In this document: one piece after another, positions 1-14,289 of the stretch
Position numbering within the stretch: position 1 is the stretch's first letter
How the letters are laid out: each line of letters starts with the position of its first letter
Source of the DNA: Urechis unicinctus
Lineage: Eukaryota; Annelida; Polychaeta; Xenopneusta; Urechidae
Reading direction: 5' to 3'
Assembly (NCBI GenBank): GCA_034190875.2
Contig: CM067346.1
Location: 10,555,462 to 10,619,461, forward strand
DNA length: 64,000 nt
Translations under genes and position numbers: made by a program
Notes under the pieces: model-generated
Told to the model about the DNA's origin: nothing
The model's input: the letters and a program-made list of their open reading frames with translations, nothing else
The model's database searches: none

Positions 1-1011
1 CCCCAGTAACTGGGAGCGACATTCAAGCCAAATGGCCCCGTTAAGGGGGTGATATATAGCGATAAGTATGGCGGTACATTATGGTTATCAGAACGCAGCT
101 GACTCACTTACACGAAATATACAAAGGCCTATTACCACCATCATGGGGATAAAACTTAAGTTGGCTTTGCTTCCGGGGGTTGACTTTTATTTCGAGAATT
201 GTCTGGACCTTAGAACTTGACAGCTTAGCATCAACTTACATGGTCGGCCAACTCGGAAGTTTTGCAAGACCATATATATTCCACCGTTAGATAATAAAAC
301 GTGGCAGTAAGCGGTAAGGTATTGTCGGATTTTATCGTAGTCAGCAATATTCCAATAAGAACATTGCTGCGGCAGATTGACTAAAAAGGTGAGCGTTCAC
401 AGAGACTGTTTGGATGTTAACATTGTGAACAGGCACACAATACCGAATAACGTTAGTTTTGGCAGGAACATAATACAGAATGTTTAGTGATCCTATTGAT
501 AGGTGCGTGCTTAACTCTCGGTTGAAGGATGATGACTTCCCACAAAATTAAATTTAATGTTTTTAAAATTCAATAAAACCATTTCAAGAAATCTAATGCC
601 GTGTTTAGAACATTAAGTTTGAACATAGTAAGTCACAAACACACAGATCAATACTCCTGTTCACAGTACTGAGCCAGTGAGTGTGGTAATATTTTGCGTA
701 TCGACGTTTACTTCCACACATTGGCTAATGTTGCACTCCATTCATTGGCTCCACAGCGTATGTACACTAGGCATATAGAGATCGGAGACCTTCCGAGGGT
801 AGATTAGCCTCCACCAAGCCATACACAAATACGCAACAACGTGGTTTATTTACCGAATGAGCCTGCATTAAGCTTCGCGTAGTAACAATGACTTCAAGTA
901 GAATTCCACCATAAATTATTCCGTCTGCATGAGCCGAGTTGGTGACATTATTACAGAAAAACGTTACAGAAAGGTTCTCGTCTTAACACATTAATCACAG
1001 CACAAACTAAC

Positions 1012-1102
1012 CTTTTCGGAAGAAGCCCCTCGCCTGGAATATATTGAAGCTTCGGGAAACTCGGCGCGTAAATCTTCTTGTAAAAGCAAACATCGCCATC
1101 AT
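1012..1102 (-). CDS. KCNIP: KChIP first exon 1a of the next locus in the array (X1 copy)
   Basis: Same structure as the exon at 52868-52958: TAA directly before ATG-ATG, 91 coding bp, phase-1 exit at GTTAGT. The peptide differs by Thr for Ser at residue 12 counting from the first Met. Reading runs toward base 1, so the remaining exons of this gene copy would lie outside the window. I infer this from the X4-U-Z order seen here. Confidence 0.75.
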
Positions 1103-2032
1103 TTAGCAATGTGAGAAACCGTTCCAGATTGTTCACGTGCAAAAGTCAATTAATTGCCACGGTCGATATAGTTCGCCAATATTTATAGGGCTGTAGCAAT
1201 GCCCGGAATGAAACCAGGGTGTCGACCATGAAGATGTCGGCGGTCTCCCGTTGGCGGTTATTTGGCGGTGCTTCTGAGTGGTGTGAACTGAGAGAATGAA
1301 AAGCAGCAGTATAACTTCTGGCGCCTGTCACCGGCCGCGTCTATGTGAGCGTGTCACCTGGCGTTCGTTCTGGAGGCGGCTCTCAGATGGCGTTGCAGCT
1401 GTAATTGATATCGCATGGTCTTTTGTTGAGTATTCAATGCTTAATTGTACGAGTTAATTATTGTTGCCGTAAATTGACTTCCTGAATTTGGCCAGATGGT
1501 GATGAAACGACACGAGAACTGGGGTTATCGTTACAGTGATGCCCTGCATTGAGCTCAACACGGTCTTTCGCGGTACTTTTTTAACTGATTCATTGATATC
1601 ATTTACATACAAAACTAGAGGAGAGCAGTGCGGCGTGTGATGGTGAACGGATGTAGAGAAGCATGGCACAAACCGACTGTCTATTACACCGCAAACTGTT
1701 AGATTAACCTTCTGTGTTGTCCTGATACAAGCCGATAATGTACTAGGTACAATATTTCAAACAACATTAACCGAGTAGTGATAACCATGGCACCAGAGAA
1801 GTAACAATCATCACATTTAGATGCTATCGACGAGTTTTCAAGGGTTTTGTCTGGGATTTATTGCTCGCTGCAGCTGAGATAATTTAACTATATAACCTGC
1901 TGAGCTTAAAAGCTATCTCCCGGCAATGCACGACAATCAATATGGAGCTTAATGCCGCATGACTTCAAGAACTCTTGTTCAATAAATGTCTGCAGTAGCT
2001 ATTTGTATATATGTTGCTATACAATTGGCTGT

Positions 2033-2330
2033 CCAGGTTACATTAAATTGGTAAGGAATACTATGAGCTGTCAGTCTGACATACGATTGATGAGGTATAC
2101 GATAGACTGTTAACATGACATCAAATTATGCGTGTGCAGTGGACTGTTAACATGATATCTAATTGATAAGGTATGCAGTGGGCTGTCAACATGACATTCA
2201 CTTGATGAGGTAGTCAATGGGCTATAAACATGACATCCAATTGACGAGGCATTCAGCGGGCTATCCAATTGATGAGGTATGCATCGGGCTGTCAACATGA
2301 CATTCACTTGGTAAGGTGTTCAGTGGACTG
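2033..2330. repeat. 39-bp minisatellite in X1
   Basis: About seven degenerate 39-bp units of the form GGGCTGTCAACATGACATTC then ACTTGATGAGGTATGCAGT. Lies about 1 kb upstream of exon 1a on the minus strand. Small open frames here are repeat translations. Confidence 0.85.
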
Positions 2331-4411
2331 CCAAAAATTCATCAAAATTCATCAAAAAAGGATCAGATCAACGTCTGTGGTGGCAACAAATAGTCCTCAT
2401 ACATTTCATTACTCAGCCAATGATTCCAGCAGGAATGAAGCAAGTTTTGCACCCTATCAGTGAATATTACAATGACATCATAAATTGCAGAATAAATGTA
2501 GGGCGAATGAAAAAGCTTCGGAGTTGACCGATATGATCATTGTAAGGACAGGGTGCTCCACCCTGCAAACATTTCATTAAATTCGTTACCATCTCTCAGT
2601 GCAATCTGTGACAAGAGGAGATTCTTTAACTGGACTTAAATTGTAGTCTGGTGCTGCTCCCAGGCTTGTGATCGTCTAGATTGAATGCATAATAAATACG
2701 TAATGGTGAGTCCACGGCCTTGAAATCACCCAATTGTCCCGTCAAAGGTGATTGAAATATACTGATTGAATGAGACCGTACATGCATTCGTTCAATTGGG
2801 TAATGATTTTCTGTGGGGAAATGTTAGATAGCTGGTGCATAGTTAAAGCATCAGACTCAATAGTGAAAGAACACTGACAATCATTTGTGTCACAGAAGTA
2901 CAAGATAATGTACAGGCAAGTGACGTATGTCTCGTTAGGTACATCAAACAGCAATATAAATAACGCCCGGGGCTATTGACAAACACCAGTAAACTTACGT
3001 AAGCTTGGTATTATTTGACTTAAGCGCAACACCCTGTTCAAGTATACAGCAATGTTTGTTTACACTGTCAGGATGGATGCGGTTCGGTCAACATTTTTGT
3101 GAAGAAGTCTTTGCTTCTTTGCTTTAAGGCTAATGAAATTAAGTGTAAGTCGTAAATGTATTTTGTGTAACTACAGCCGATTGCATATCTACGAATGACA
3201 GTCAATAATGAAGTGGTTCCGCACAAATTTGACGACGTGGCCAAGTCGCTTGAACACCCACGGCCTATGCGCATTCAGGATGTAGATGATCATGCTCAAT
3301 CAATGTTGTACATCGCCAATGGTGGAGACCCTGCAATGTCTTATGTGGAATTTACATGCATTTACCCTTCTTCCTTTTAGTAAGCCACAGCGCCAATGTT
3401 TTTTGGGACATGAGAACATAAGTTCGATACGACAACAATGAGAGCAGTAATGTTTGGTCAAACGGCTATGTAGATCATGCTCCAGGTTGCACCAGACAGT
3501 TGTTCATACTCGTGTGCTGACGTAGTCATCGTTACATGAGAGTGGGGAATTTTGTGTCTGATCTAGATTGACATACTTGTCAGTGCAAACCCGCAATCAG
3601 TTCAGCAAACGTACTTTATCAGTTCATTGCTTTTGTCTTGGGAGTGAAAATCAAAAAGTGCTTCCTTCAACCGATTAGTCAGTATATGTGAAGATGCCTA
3701 CATTTATAAAGAGGCTATCCTATTTATAATGGAAGAAGGCATGCTCAATGCCAACGAATTCGTGCTGAAATATAATACTTTCGCCTCGTAAAGTGACATT
3801 ACCAACTCGTGAACAAGAAATGTGTCATATCCGATCATTTTAAGAAAATGGAAACAACAGTCTGGTTTGTTAAATTGAATATTTCCCTTGTTCAAGCAGA
3901 TGCAATGACTATACCCAAACGGGCTTGAGCGAGCAGAGTATTGGTACTACATAAGAAGATATGGGTCCTTCTTCGCACGACATCAAGAATGCAATAGCCA
4001 TTGCACCCTTATTTGTGGTACCATTCTGCTATCAACCACTAAACCAAGTTTATTGAATGCAGCTTTTCCTACATTCGTAGCAGTTACCGGGTTGGGCCAC
4101 CGCTTTAACTCAATGGGATGAGTGGGTATCAAAGTGGTCATCAATTTCAAAGAGGTAGCATTCTAGTGTCTGGTGACCTGAGCGTCCTCATGTGTTTTTG
4201 TAAACACCCAGGTCACATGTGATTTCTAATATGTGCCTATTTGTTTAACCCTCCATGTAGCAGTTGAAATCTTGAACTGCACGTAACGCTCAAGTCGAAT
4301 ATGGCTCAGAGTTTATAAATCTTGCTGTCTTATCAAACTATTGATCAATGTTTATCATACATTTAAGCACGTAAAGCTGTATTGCTTGATTAGAAATAAT
4401 ATGTGATTGTT

Positions 4412-4835
4412 ATGCAACAAGCAGGTTTTAGAGGCAATAGCCCAAAAGTAGTACCAGGTTGGCAACTGTGTAACTGCAACTTTCAAAAAAACAATATTCT
4501 TCATGTTTAGTCTTTATACCTCCCAAGACTGATATAGAACCTTGCATGGTCAGAATAGGCAAATTAAAATAAAAACGAATTTATCCAGGCAATCAGGGCC
4601 TTGTATCGGGTATTCAAAAACAACACTACATGTTTCCCTTAGAAAAAAAACCCGAATGTATGGAAGAAGTATTATGCATAAAACATCCCCCATCAGTTTC
4701 TCTACAGCCAATTATCATCTTAAGGATTAAGGCTGTTATCTTCAAGGAAGGACATCAAGACGATGAACACTGACTTGGAAGAGTCCCTGAATACCCGCAT
4801 CTTCCTTTATGGGCGATGCTCCAGGAGGGAATAGA
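4412..4835. other. Segment private to X1, at the site of the rDNA in X4
   Basis: 424 bp flanked by GTGATTGTT on the left and AGGTCAATGG on the right. In X4 the same flanks enclose 1,485 bp of rDNA instead. I recognise no coding or mobile sequence. It is probably the ancestral content of the interval. Confidence 0.6.
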
Positions 4836-6705
4836 AGGTCAATGGCCATGCTTAAGTGTGTGTGTTCAGCTGGACCACAGAGAGAAGAGATTTCCGCAAT
4901 GCAATGAATGTTTCGCTGTTGTTTTTACGGTTAATCGAGGTGACATCAAGTATGCAGGAAAAGATGCAGATAACAAGCGTTACAAATCTATTGAAACGTG
5001 TTGTACATATGTCTAATGGTAAAAAGTCTATACAGCATGAGGGTCCTCTCGTATACGAAGGTGATCATCAATTACCGAACGATGATGTTTGATAAGCATC
5101 ACGATAAAGTTATTTCATAAAACCCCGTTGTACATTTAAATACGTTCACAGGAAAAATAACGAGGATGCCTCGTCGTTATTAAATGATGAGACCATAGGC
5201 TTCTTTCCATATGACCTAATTGGAACGCATAAAACCGTTTTTGAGCAAAGGTCATGTGGGGGTGAGCTGAGGAGGAAATAAGAGGGGATAATAGGGTCGT
5301 ATCTTCGGTCACTTATAATATATGAATTATGTACAGAAATGATGATTCATTAGCAAACTTTTAATAACAGACGTATTTAAACACAGACATATATTGTTAT
5401 ATATCTTCAGAGAATGGCATGTATTACTAAGCTTTGAAATACGCGGATCAAGAGAAGTAAAATGTGATGAGGACGGGGCTCGGCGTTATGAATCGACATG
5501 TGGTGCACAACCAACAACGTCTGGTCTGGTATTTGCATCCTTTCACAAGATTAACTGTTCTGTTGGAATTTAGTTATGATTCCAAACTCGGATTAATAAG
5601 ATGAGTCATTTACTGTATTGGCGAATCGAAATCCGTTAATGTCAAAGCAGATGATTCTTTCTGATCAACTTGTCAACTAAATTCAATCAACAACATTGAC
5701 CTGATAATATGGTTTGTAACTGACGACTACTAAGAGGTAATGGCGCCTTTCATAGCACCGATAAGGTGTTAGGACGTACCATGACATAATAAGATAAGAT
5801 AACATAAGACATAATGTACATCCAGTTTTAGGCATACTGCCAGAAATTCTTTTGGATTAAACCAGTCCTCAATATAAACTACCACGCTTAGACAAGCTCA
5901 TAGCATGTTAGCCAAAACAGCGATTCATCTCCGGTCGTAATGCAATGTTAAAACTATACTGCTTTCCGGGAAACTGAAGGCAACAAATCGTTTTACTTAA
6001 GCCAAGACTGTAGGTAATCTATGACGTAAATAACTCAATGGGAGAGGTAAATGCATTGCTAGAGAACATTTGGCGGAAGTTTATATACATATCGACAAAA
6101 AGCTTGCTATAGAAGCAAGCGTTGGGTGTTATATATAACGCAATTAAGACAGCCTAACATGGATATCAGCAACGGGCGGCACTATATCAAACCCTTGCAA
6201 CACGATCTACACCAGTATGCTGCCATATAGTTAATTTCTTAATTTAAATGCCGTTGAAATGGCTGCAAAGCAATAAATGCTTGATGGTTTCCCATATTTC
6301 CTAGAAGTGCATTAAATGAAACATGGATGCATTTATGATGCTGACGAAGTATGCAGAATATGTAGGCTCTAATGTGGGCCATGTAGAGCGGGCAATTCAC
6401 CGGTTTAAGTAGACCAGACAAAATGGAGGAGAAAATACCACTTATTTGATTTGCACTTGCAAAAACAATTCCGAGAGAGAGACAAATATGATATCTGATT
6501 AATAAACCCAATGCACGACTTGTTATATTCACTCATTAGTATGACATCATTTGTGTGCATTCATTCGGCAGATGGCTGCGATGACCAAAATGCTATGGAC
6601 TAGCCTTGAACACATATACATCCTTCGAGGTAGGAGATAAGTTTTTACCGTAGTTGTTACATTTGCATTAGTCATAGTGGATGTCTATAGGAAACACCAA
6701 CGGAT

Positions 6706-6727
6706 AAATATATATACACGCACATAC

Positions 6728-6789
<62 letters not shown>

Positions 6790-6800
6790 ATATATATATG
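6706..6800. repeat. (TA)n tract in Y1
   Basis: About 95 bp of near-pure TA dinucleotides. The same position carries about 0.5 kb in Y2 and Y3. Confidence 0.9.
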
Positions 6801-9129
6801 CAGTAAATGCTGACTTCCACTAGTATCGCTCATAATAATTGGATCAAACCACAGCGGCCAGAGCTACGGTACAGTTCTAGAGGTTATCAGTCTGACATTG
6901 ATTTAACGGTCTATTGACATATATAGATAACGTAAAATGCTCTTTCACCCAATCATGAACATGTTAGTATGGGTTTCCATTAAGTCTAGTGCTAGCAAAA
7001 TATATCGTAATGGAATGTTTGATACAAGCAAATATCAGAAGATTGGTCAGAGAGATAGCGGTACATGATATAAGCGCATGGACCTCGTTATGACAAATTG
7101 ATACACAAATATATATTATCAAAAACAGCAGTCGATCAAGTCAAATGAAATATATACTAAAGCATTAGATGACTAATTGCAGGCTTGTAACTGTAAACGG
7201 CCGTCAACAGGTACATAATCCCTCCTCCATGAACACACAATTGGCAGCTCGGGAAAAGATAAGCATACGCTGCAATACGCTATAACTAACTAACCCATAG
7301 TATATCTTTTATCAGGTTTTACCAACCAAAGCAGGCTACATTGCTTGTTTTGTCATAACCAAGGTAAACCCATCTTAATAAGAGTGGTATTGAGGAAGAA
7401 ATTGCCATTGCAGGTGTTACTTGAATGTTTAAAACGAGTACATCAACAGATGGAGAATCTCATGAGGATGGTTTTTTGGCGTTATAAATCAATAAAACGG
7501 GTTTTGCAAGCTAAGTCTGGTCGGGAGTTAGCACCAATTAGTTTGATATATTGCTCTGTTAGGATTTCGTTATGGCCCAATGTAAAAATAATACGATGAA
7601 TCCAGATCGTGATATTGAACCTGAATGTCACAGTTTTCGGACTATTCTTAACCTACGACTAGTACTCGATGCAAACCACCATTACCAACTTAAATTGTCA
7701 GAATACGCGAAGAGAAGATATATATATATTACCAAACGATGTGGTTAGCCGCTTTACTGGAACCGCAGCTGTGAGTGCTGTGCAACATCAAAATTAAATA
7801 GCTCATTTATTAGGCCACACCATTGCGTGGTGCGAACGCAGTCATACATAACGCCTCCTATGGATCGCGCGTTGCTCGTTTAATGATGTTTCGTGTAATT
7901 ACATCCCTAATATGCTCCCTATATGATTTTTAAAAAAAATAGTTCTTGTTTTTCAGTGTGCAATAAGCAATAGGTAAGTCTCTGTGTACCGCGGGCATGG
8001 TTTATAAACCAGTAGTTAGCGTTACATATCAATAGATGTTACAGTCATTGAATAGCGTAACAAACATATTTCAACAAAATGCACCTCATCAATGCGCGCC
8101 CTTTGTGAAATCATATAGACATTACCCATTTTGTAGTCTTAACATTCATATTAATGGGAATCAAATTTATATCTTAGCAAGTATAGTGGCGAACAATGAG
8201 GACAACAATTTATGCTATTTACTACATTACGGACGCCTAGAAAAGCCGGTTCAGAGTATTGAAAAACAGAGTAGATTCAGCTGCCGTCAACAGGTGAAAT
8301 CTTGAGCGCCTAACCTGAAATACATTAGGCAGATTTATTATGGTTTTTAACCCACACGAAGCGCTACAAAAGTAAATTGTCACTATATAACACCACCTTA
8401 AGGCACGTTATCTCAACCAATAACGTTTAAAACAATTATTATGAAAAATAAATAATTAAAAATTGAAAAAATTGTGCATCAGTTAAACAACTTAGCTTTG
8501 TAGCACACAATAGCAATTAACATTCTTGACAGCAAATCATAAATAATATGAAATAAAGCCTTTTCCATGAATCAGTGTTTTGCTCTGAGTTATCGATATC
8601 CCATAGCTGTATTGTGTTTTGATACGGAATGGAAACATACACGAATCTAATACAAGTGGGTAACGTTTCCACAGACGCTGATCCGCAACGATGTTGAACA
8701 GATATGCAACAAACGACGCTGGCATAGAATTCGATTAGGGGAAATCTGGCGCAGCCTTTTGTGATGTCCCATCACTATTATTATGTAGCTGTCGTTGTAT
8801 ATATTCACACAGTATGACAAATCACACGGGCATCAGTGATATAAGGGCACAACAATGATATCGTTGGCACTGCCATGATGTAGTGCAATATTTGACATAT
8901 AACAGACATGTAGCCCTCGGGGTTTGGATTCCCACTGTACGACTCTTATTATCATCATGCGGTGATAAGAGGGAATAGTTAAATGAACCATTTACCATAA
9001 TATACAACACTTCCTCATTTGTACGTAAAACTTAAGAGCGAAACTGAATCATCACTGAATAATATGGGAGGCGATATGTGTACGTTGCCTGTTAAGGACA
9101 GGTGGATAAATAGCTGGCATATTAACCAA

Positions 9130-9830
9130 CCAAAACAGAATGCAACACATAGCAAACGAATCAGAATGCAGGACAAATTAGCCCAATCAGAAGGCAGGCC
9201 ATAGTAACCTTATCAAAATGTAGGACATAATAATTCATTCAGAATGCAGGATATAGTAATCTAAAAAGAATGCAGGACATAGTAACCTAATCAGAATGCA
9301 GGACAAAGTAACCCATTGAAATGCAGGATGCAGTAACCGAATCAGAATGCATGACATATTATCCCAATCAAAAAGCTGGACACGGTAACTTTATCAGAAT
9401 GCAGGACATAATAACCAAATCAGAATGCAGGACATAGTAACCTATTCAGAATGCAGGACATAATTACCCAATCAGAATGCACTATATAGTAACCTTATCA
9501 GAATGCACGACATAATAACCTAATCAGAATGCAGTACATAGTAACCCAAATAGAATGCAGGACATAGTAACCCAATCAGAATACAGGACATAATAACCCA
9601 ATCAGAATGCAGGACATAGTAGTAATCAGAATCAGAATGCAGGACATGATAACCCAATCAGAATGCAGGACATAGTAACCGAATCAGAATGGAGGACAAA
9701 TAAGGGCCAGTAGGAATGCAGGACAAAGTAACCCAATCAGAATGCAGGACATAGTAACCCAATCATAATGGAGGACAAGGTAGGCCAGTAGGAATGCAGG
9801 ACAGAGTAACCCAATCAGAATGCAAGACAA
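9130..9830. repeat. 26-bp satellite array in Y1
   Basis: About 27 imperfect head-to-tail copies of the 26-bp unit CAGAATGCAGGACATAGTAA + CCCAAT. A recurring variant, AAGGTAGGCCAGTAGGAATG, marks some units. Long minus-strand open frames here are translations of the repeat. Confidence 0.95.
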
Positions 9831-12800
9831 TGCAAGCGCCTAGTATTCGGCTGCTGTTTCAAGGAGCAATAGCCTTTAATAGCCTTTAAATGCAATATTG
9901 ACATCTCATAAACAATTCCAGAGTGTCGAATTATTTAGCCAATATGCTGCATACATAAACATAACAAGCATGTATGGTAATAAATCGAAAATTGTGAAAT
10001 AGTTTTACGTTACATAAAATGATGGACATAAACAAACATACATAAATGCAGGTCTTTCAACTGACTCATGTAACACAACCGTTTTATCGCAACTTCCATG
10101 TAGCCCATGCAGCTAGAGTAGGGTGAAAGTTTTTACAAGTGTCCTAAATGAGACTGCTGACAACCCCAGGCCCTTGGAATCATTTGCGGTGTATTGAACC
10201 CATGTCAGGATTGTCAGGGGAACATTCTGGAAGCCTCACAATGGCGGACATGGTCAATTAGTTAGAGCAGGGCTGTGATTTATTGAGTGCCCACAAATGT
10301 CTGGTTATTACAGTAGACGCCTATTGGGTAGAAATCGCAGATTTTAAGCGGCCAACAAGACAACGTCGTCCAATTAGCTAAACACATTGGTCACATGTCA
10401 TTAGGCTGATCGGTGCAAGAGAGCCGTTTGTTCTGATAGCACGACCGAGTCACGTCTCTTGCACTATCTTATATCTGTTTATTCTCATTATGACAACATA
10501 TTAACACAACAAGTCCTAGGGGAGGGGTTGGTTTTGAATTGAATGTCAAATAGAACACACACAGACATCGCACACGGCCAATATCGCCAGTAACGAGCAG
10601 TCAGTCACGTTCCATATAATCGACCTCGGAAACCTCAAGCACAACCGGAGTCACACCTTGCGACAGTACAGACATTGTCTGTGACATATGAAGTGATTCT
10701 GTTCAACCATGTGTTGCATAAGCGCTAATAAAATCCGGATCAGTACTCGTCTGCCAACTTCTTGACGGCATTCTCTTCGCACTAGAATATGCATTCAATT
10801 GACTTCGACAACAAAGAAGTAGAATTTGGCATTATTTGGCAGATATGTTAACGAGGAACGATTGAACAAACAGGGGTCATACCGAAACGTTTTGAGAAAC
10901 GCATTATGGCATATATAAATAAAAAGGCGTGCTACATATTGCAATAACGAGATGAAAAAAGGAGGCGGTAGGGGTAGTGGCCTGTGGGTAAGGAGTGGTG
11001 AGAGAGGTGGGGATGGAGGGTCGATGGAGTAGAGGTGTACCTAATACGTAGTTAATTGAGTTGGGGATGTTGTTGAAGCAGAGCACATATTGTGGTTGAC
11101 ACAAATATGCGTACAGCAAAATGCAATTTCGCATCGAGATTGAATCCGTCTGTTATATACGTCACTTGTCAATAGTGTCCGTGAAGTACTCCGACTGCTG
11201 GTCCGCTAGACGGCGTTACTAATATGTATCCCAGACCACCTAGCTTAATAACATTGCTCGGCCACCGCGGACCTTGAAGTTGTCATTAGGTCCTTGGCAA
11301 GGTGAGCAGAGCGGCTCAACGATATTTCTGTTACATTGCGAAAGCGCACCTTTGTGTTATGAACCTCTGTATTTGTCCATGATCCACATGCTGGAATTTT
11401 GAAGTTAGGATTAACTTATTAATCTTTATTGTTCCTGGACGATAAAAGAGTGAGGTGTTTATGAAGAAATTATTACAATACAAATAGGTCCATAGCCTGG
11501 TGTCTTATCCTAATATGAGCAACTGAATCGAGTAATAATCAACATCATACCTACCCTAAAACGCTATAATCGGGCTCCACGTTGCAAGTACAGTTCTTGT
11601 CTCAGTTAACTATGGCATAATTGGGTAATCTTTAAGTTACGGCAAATGTGACCCAATGCTTGAAGTCTAATGTATTCGCCGCTCTACAACAGTCCGGTGT
11701 TGCATCACGGGGATGTGATTGGATAAGGTTTGTATCAGAATATGTATGCTGTGGTGCCATGCAACATCTGGTTAACTGGGCCTGAAAGTCCAGCAAATGG
11801 AACTAATGTTAGCCGATTATACCCATCGCTAGCACAGGACTTTGCGCGACACGAGACCAGCCATATCAACAAGCTCTGACGATACAATCACAGGTATCCC
11901 CCAACATCGTTCGACACCACCCTCACTTCAGGTGACGAAAATAGAAAGATAACATCTAAATAGCAGCCTCACTTGGTATTTGGGTTTCAGGGCAAAAAGC
12001 GCATATATTTGTCATAATCATGCATCAACGTTGACGTTTACCTGATGCAATTGTCCATTATCTGCAGATGATCAAGGGTTGTAGGCATGGAGAACGTTGT
12101 CGCTGCTAATATGATGACGATGATCGTGCAGGGCAGCTGTTAAGTGTGAAGGTTCTGCAGAATTAAGCCACCATACACCGTTTTACATCATTTAATGACC
12201 AATCGTTAGTTTTGGGCACTGAAATTACCAAAATTGCTTCCATTCGTGCGTCTTTTTTAAACGTCTTAGAATGTATAACACTCGGCATGTATGACAATTT
12301 GTGTTGCATACATGTTCTTCTGGCATAACGGTTTCTGGTTCACCTATGTTCTGTTGCCATAACAGGTTATGGTGCAGAAAAATGTTTTGTTTGGGATACC
12401 GGCTTATGGTCGACACATGTTTTAAATAACGTAAGAGGATTGTGTTGGTCAATGGGATGCACAAATACAGCGATGTAAAATCCACCAATGTTTATATTTG
12501 TTAGCGTTAAAGAGATTCCGGCCCATTTTGCAATCCTTTATGACAATTCGTTGGGTATGATTCACGTCCCCTGGCTCTCCTATTCATGACGCATGTTTGT
12601 ATTATCGCCGTGTATATGCGCTCTTAGCCTCTTGTTGTTAGATATTTTCTGACGTTACAGAAAGACCGAACTGACATCAAAGTGATGCGCTGTTCAGGCT
12701 TTATGGGCGCTATCGGCTCGTGGATTAAAACAGTAGAGTAATCAGAGAAAAAAAACTGATGTAGTTGTTTTATGATTGTAATTCGATCAGTTTCCTCGCG

Positions 12801-13562
12801 ATCGTCGATCCCGGTAAAGTAGAACACCTTGTCTATGTCAAAGCCTTCAGGATACTCCAGGAGTATCCAAAAAGAAAAGTGCTAAATCGAATGTTTTTAT
12901 CTGTTTTCATGGCTGGCATTGAGTCGCCCATGCACTGTAACGATGATTGTCCGCTTGTTAACACAGTGTAGCTGGGGTATGAGTTGTGCCCAAACCATAT
13001 TGATTATGGATTGGATGAACAGTATACTCTAATTAAGGAAGCATTCATTGTGTGGAGGAACTGATTAAAATGAATGATTGCTGATTTGAAAGATGCGGTG
13101 TGCATAGTATTGCGAGGCAGATATACATGTCTCATTTAATTGAGCATGCGCACTAACATATAAACAGGCGCATACAGCGTCAGTAGGATAGACAATAAAA
13201 ACAAAAACGCATTGCAATTATGATGTCGACACTATGCATGTTCCTAATTGCCCCAAGCAGGGATCCAGTGTCGGGCACAAATGATTTAACTATCCCACCT
13301 AGGTATCCTCGTAAAAAGCACGCCTTCGATTGCATGCCATCACAGTCTGTGGAACATTCCATTGGCCATCCGCCATGACGCACTCTCCACAAAGGGAGGC
13401 AGATGTCACGAAGTAGATTGAAAAGATGAACCCACCAAGGTCGCTAATCCGGTCGAACACAAACAGAGAGAAAAAGGTGAGGACATTGTTGAACAGTCTC
13501 CCGTGACCGCTATGGTGATTGGACAGATTCGTTATATCTGGACAGGTGTGATGCGTCCGAAC
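9831..13562. other. Spacer and 3' flank of cassette Z1, no gene seen
   Basis: Unique-looking non-coding DNA shared with units 2 and 3. A G-rich purine stretch is at about 10955-11030. I found no exon, RNA gene or mobile element with recognisable motifs on either strand. Confidence 0.6.
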
Positions 13563-13610
13563 TCACAGCACAGTATCGAAGACAGCCATGGACTTGTAAA
13601 TATCTGCGTC
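13563..13610 (-). CDS. KCNIP: KChIP terminal exon 7 duplicate, cassette Z1
   Basis: 48 bp terminal exon with stop, identical in protein sequence to the Z2 and Z3 copies. Confidence 0.82.
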   Translation of the reverse strand, partial: DADIYKSMAVFDTVL

Positions 13611-14226
13611 CTGCACAAAAAAGTTAAGCACAACTGAACAACGGCTAAACAAGGCCAGCATCAGGCAATGAATACAAAGTGTATTCTTGAGCAATCAAAA
13701 GCCTGCCGTGAAAAACAACTTTGACATAAATATCCGTGAAAATCGGAGTTTAAAACATAACCCTTGTGGCAATAAAGACGTTTGTACAATGTGATTGCCA
13801 ATATTTTACAGGACGCAAAAGGCATGTCTTCCAATGGCAATTTCGACGACCAACAATACAGTATGAACAAGATATGATAGATATGATAAAACATTCATAT
13901 GCTGTTCAGCATCAAAGAATGTGATTGCATTAAGGTTTTTGATGCAGAAAAAGACGTGAAAGTTCTTGTCGTTGTTGAGTTCTAGCAAGTAAAACATCAG
14001 CCGATTGACTAATATACACTGTGACCTTGAAAATTAATTCAATGTCAACCATATTATATCAAATCAATCGCATTGTAACATGTTTCTGGTTGCATTGAAG
14101 TTACGAAAGCTTCAGTCGTAGTCAAATTATAGCATCTCAAAACATTCAGATCATCTGAGGATCATTCTAGCGGAGTAAACATACCTCAAGAGATATATAT
14201 CATGCACACATATGTCATCTGCTTAC

Positions 14227-14289
14227 CTTTCGACATGTGTCCATAAACTCGTCGATAGAGATCACACCATCATGATTGTGATCCATTTT
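14227..14289 (-). CDS. KCNIP: KChIP exon 6 duplicate, cassette Z1
   Basis: 63 bp EF-hand 4 exon, identical to the Z3 copy including acceptor and donor. Confidence 0.82.

Larger units (their letters stand above)
1..5349. repeat. Segmental duplication block X, copy 1
   Basis: Nearly collinear with 51869-58328, starting from the palindrome CCCAGTAACTGGG at the very first bases, with scattered substitutions and small indels. Holds first exon 1a, its upstream region (1103-5349) and the start of its first intron (1-1011). Apart from that exon and the 39-bp minisatellite I see no gene. The block may extend left of the window. Confidence 0.93.

Noticed and set aside
951-1142. 63-codon minus-strand frame over exon 1a (and its twin at 52807-52998)
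   Set aside because: It is another frame of the KChIP first exon. The MAMF frame has a stop directly before its ATG, a good donor, correct phase and a paralogue at 41 kb.
9130-9830. CRISPR-like regular repeat array
   Set aside because: Units are contiguous with no spacers, and the DNA is from an intron-bearing eukaryote.
10748-10790. CEENAV(K/N)KLADEY plus stop as an alternative terminal exon, conserved in four Y copies
   Set aside because: Acceptor and phase are possible, but similarity to the family tail is weak and the true exon 7 was found nearer to exon 6.
5350-10853. Y spacer as a mobile element
   Set aside because: I found no transposase, reverse transcriptase or integrase motifs, no terminal repeats and no target-site duplications. 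Its repetition is explained by tandem segmental duplication.
13430-13500. LFNNVL/LFHNVL reading frame as the KChIP C-terminus
   Set aside because: It resembles the family tail, but the only nearby acceptor is in the wrong phase and no stop follows. [15 protein letters not shown] with stop at 13563-13610 fits in phase, position and sequence.
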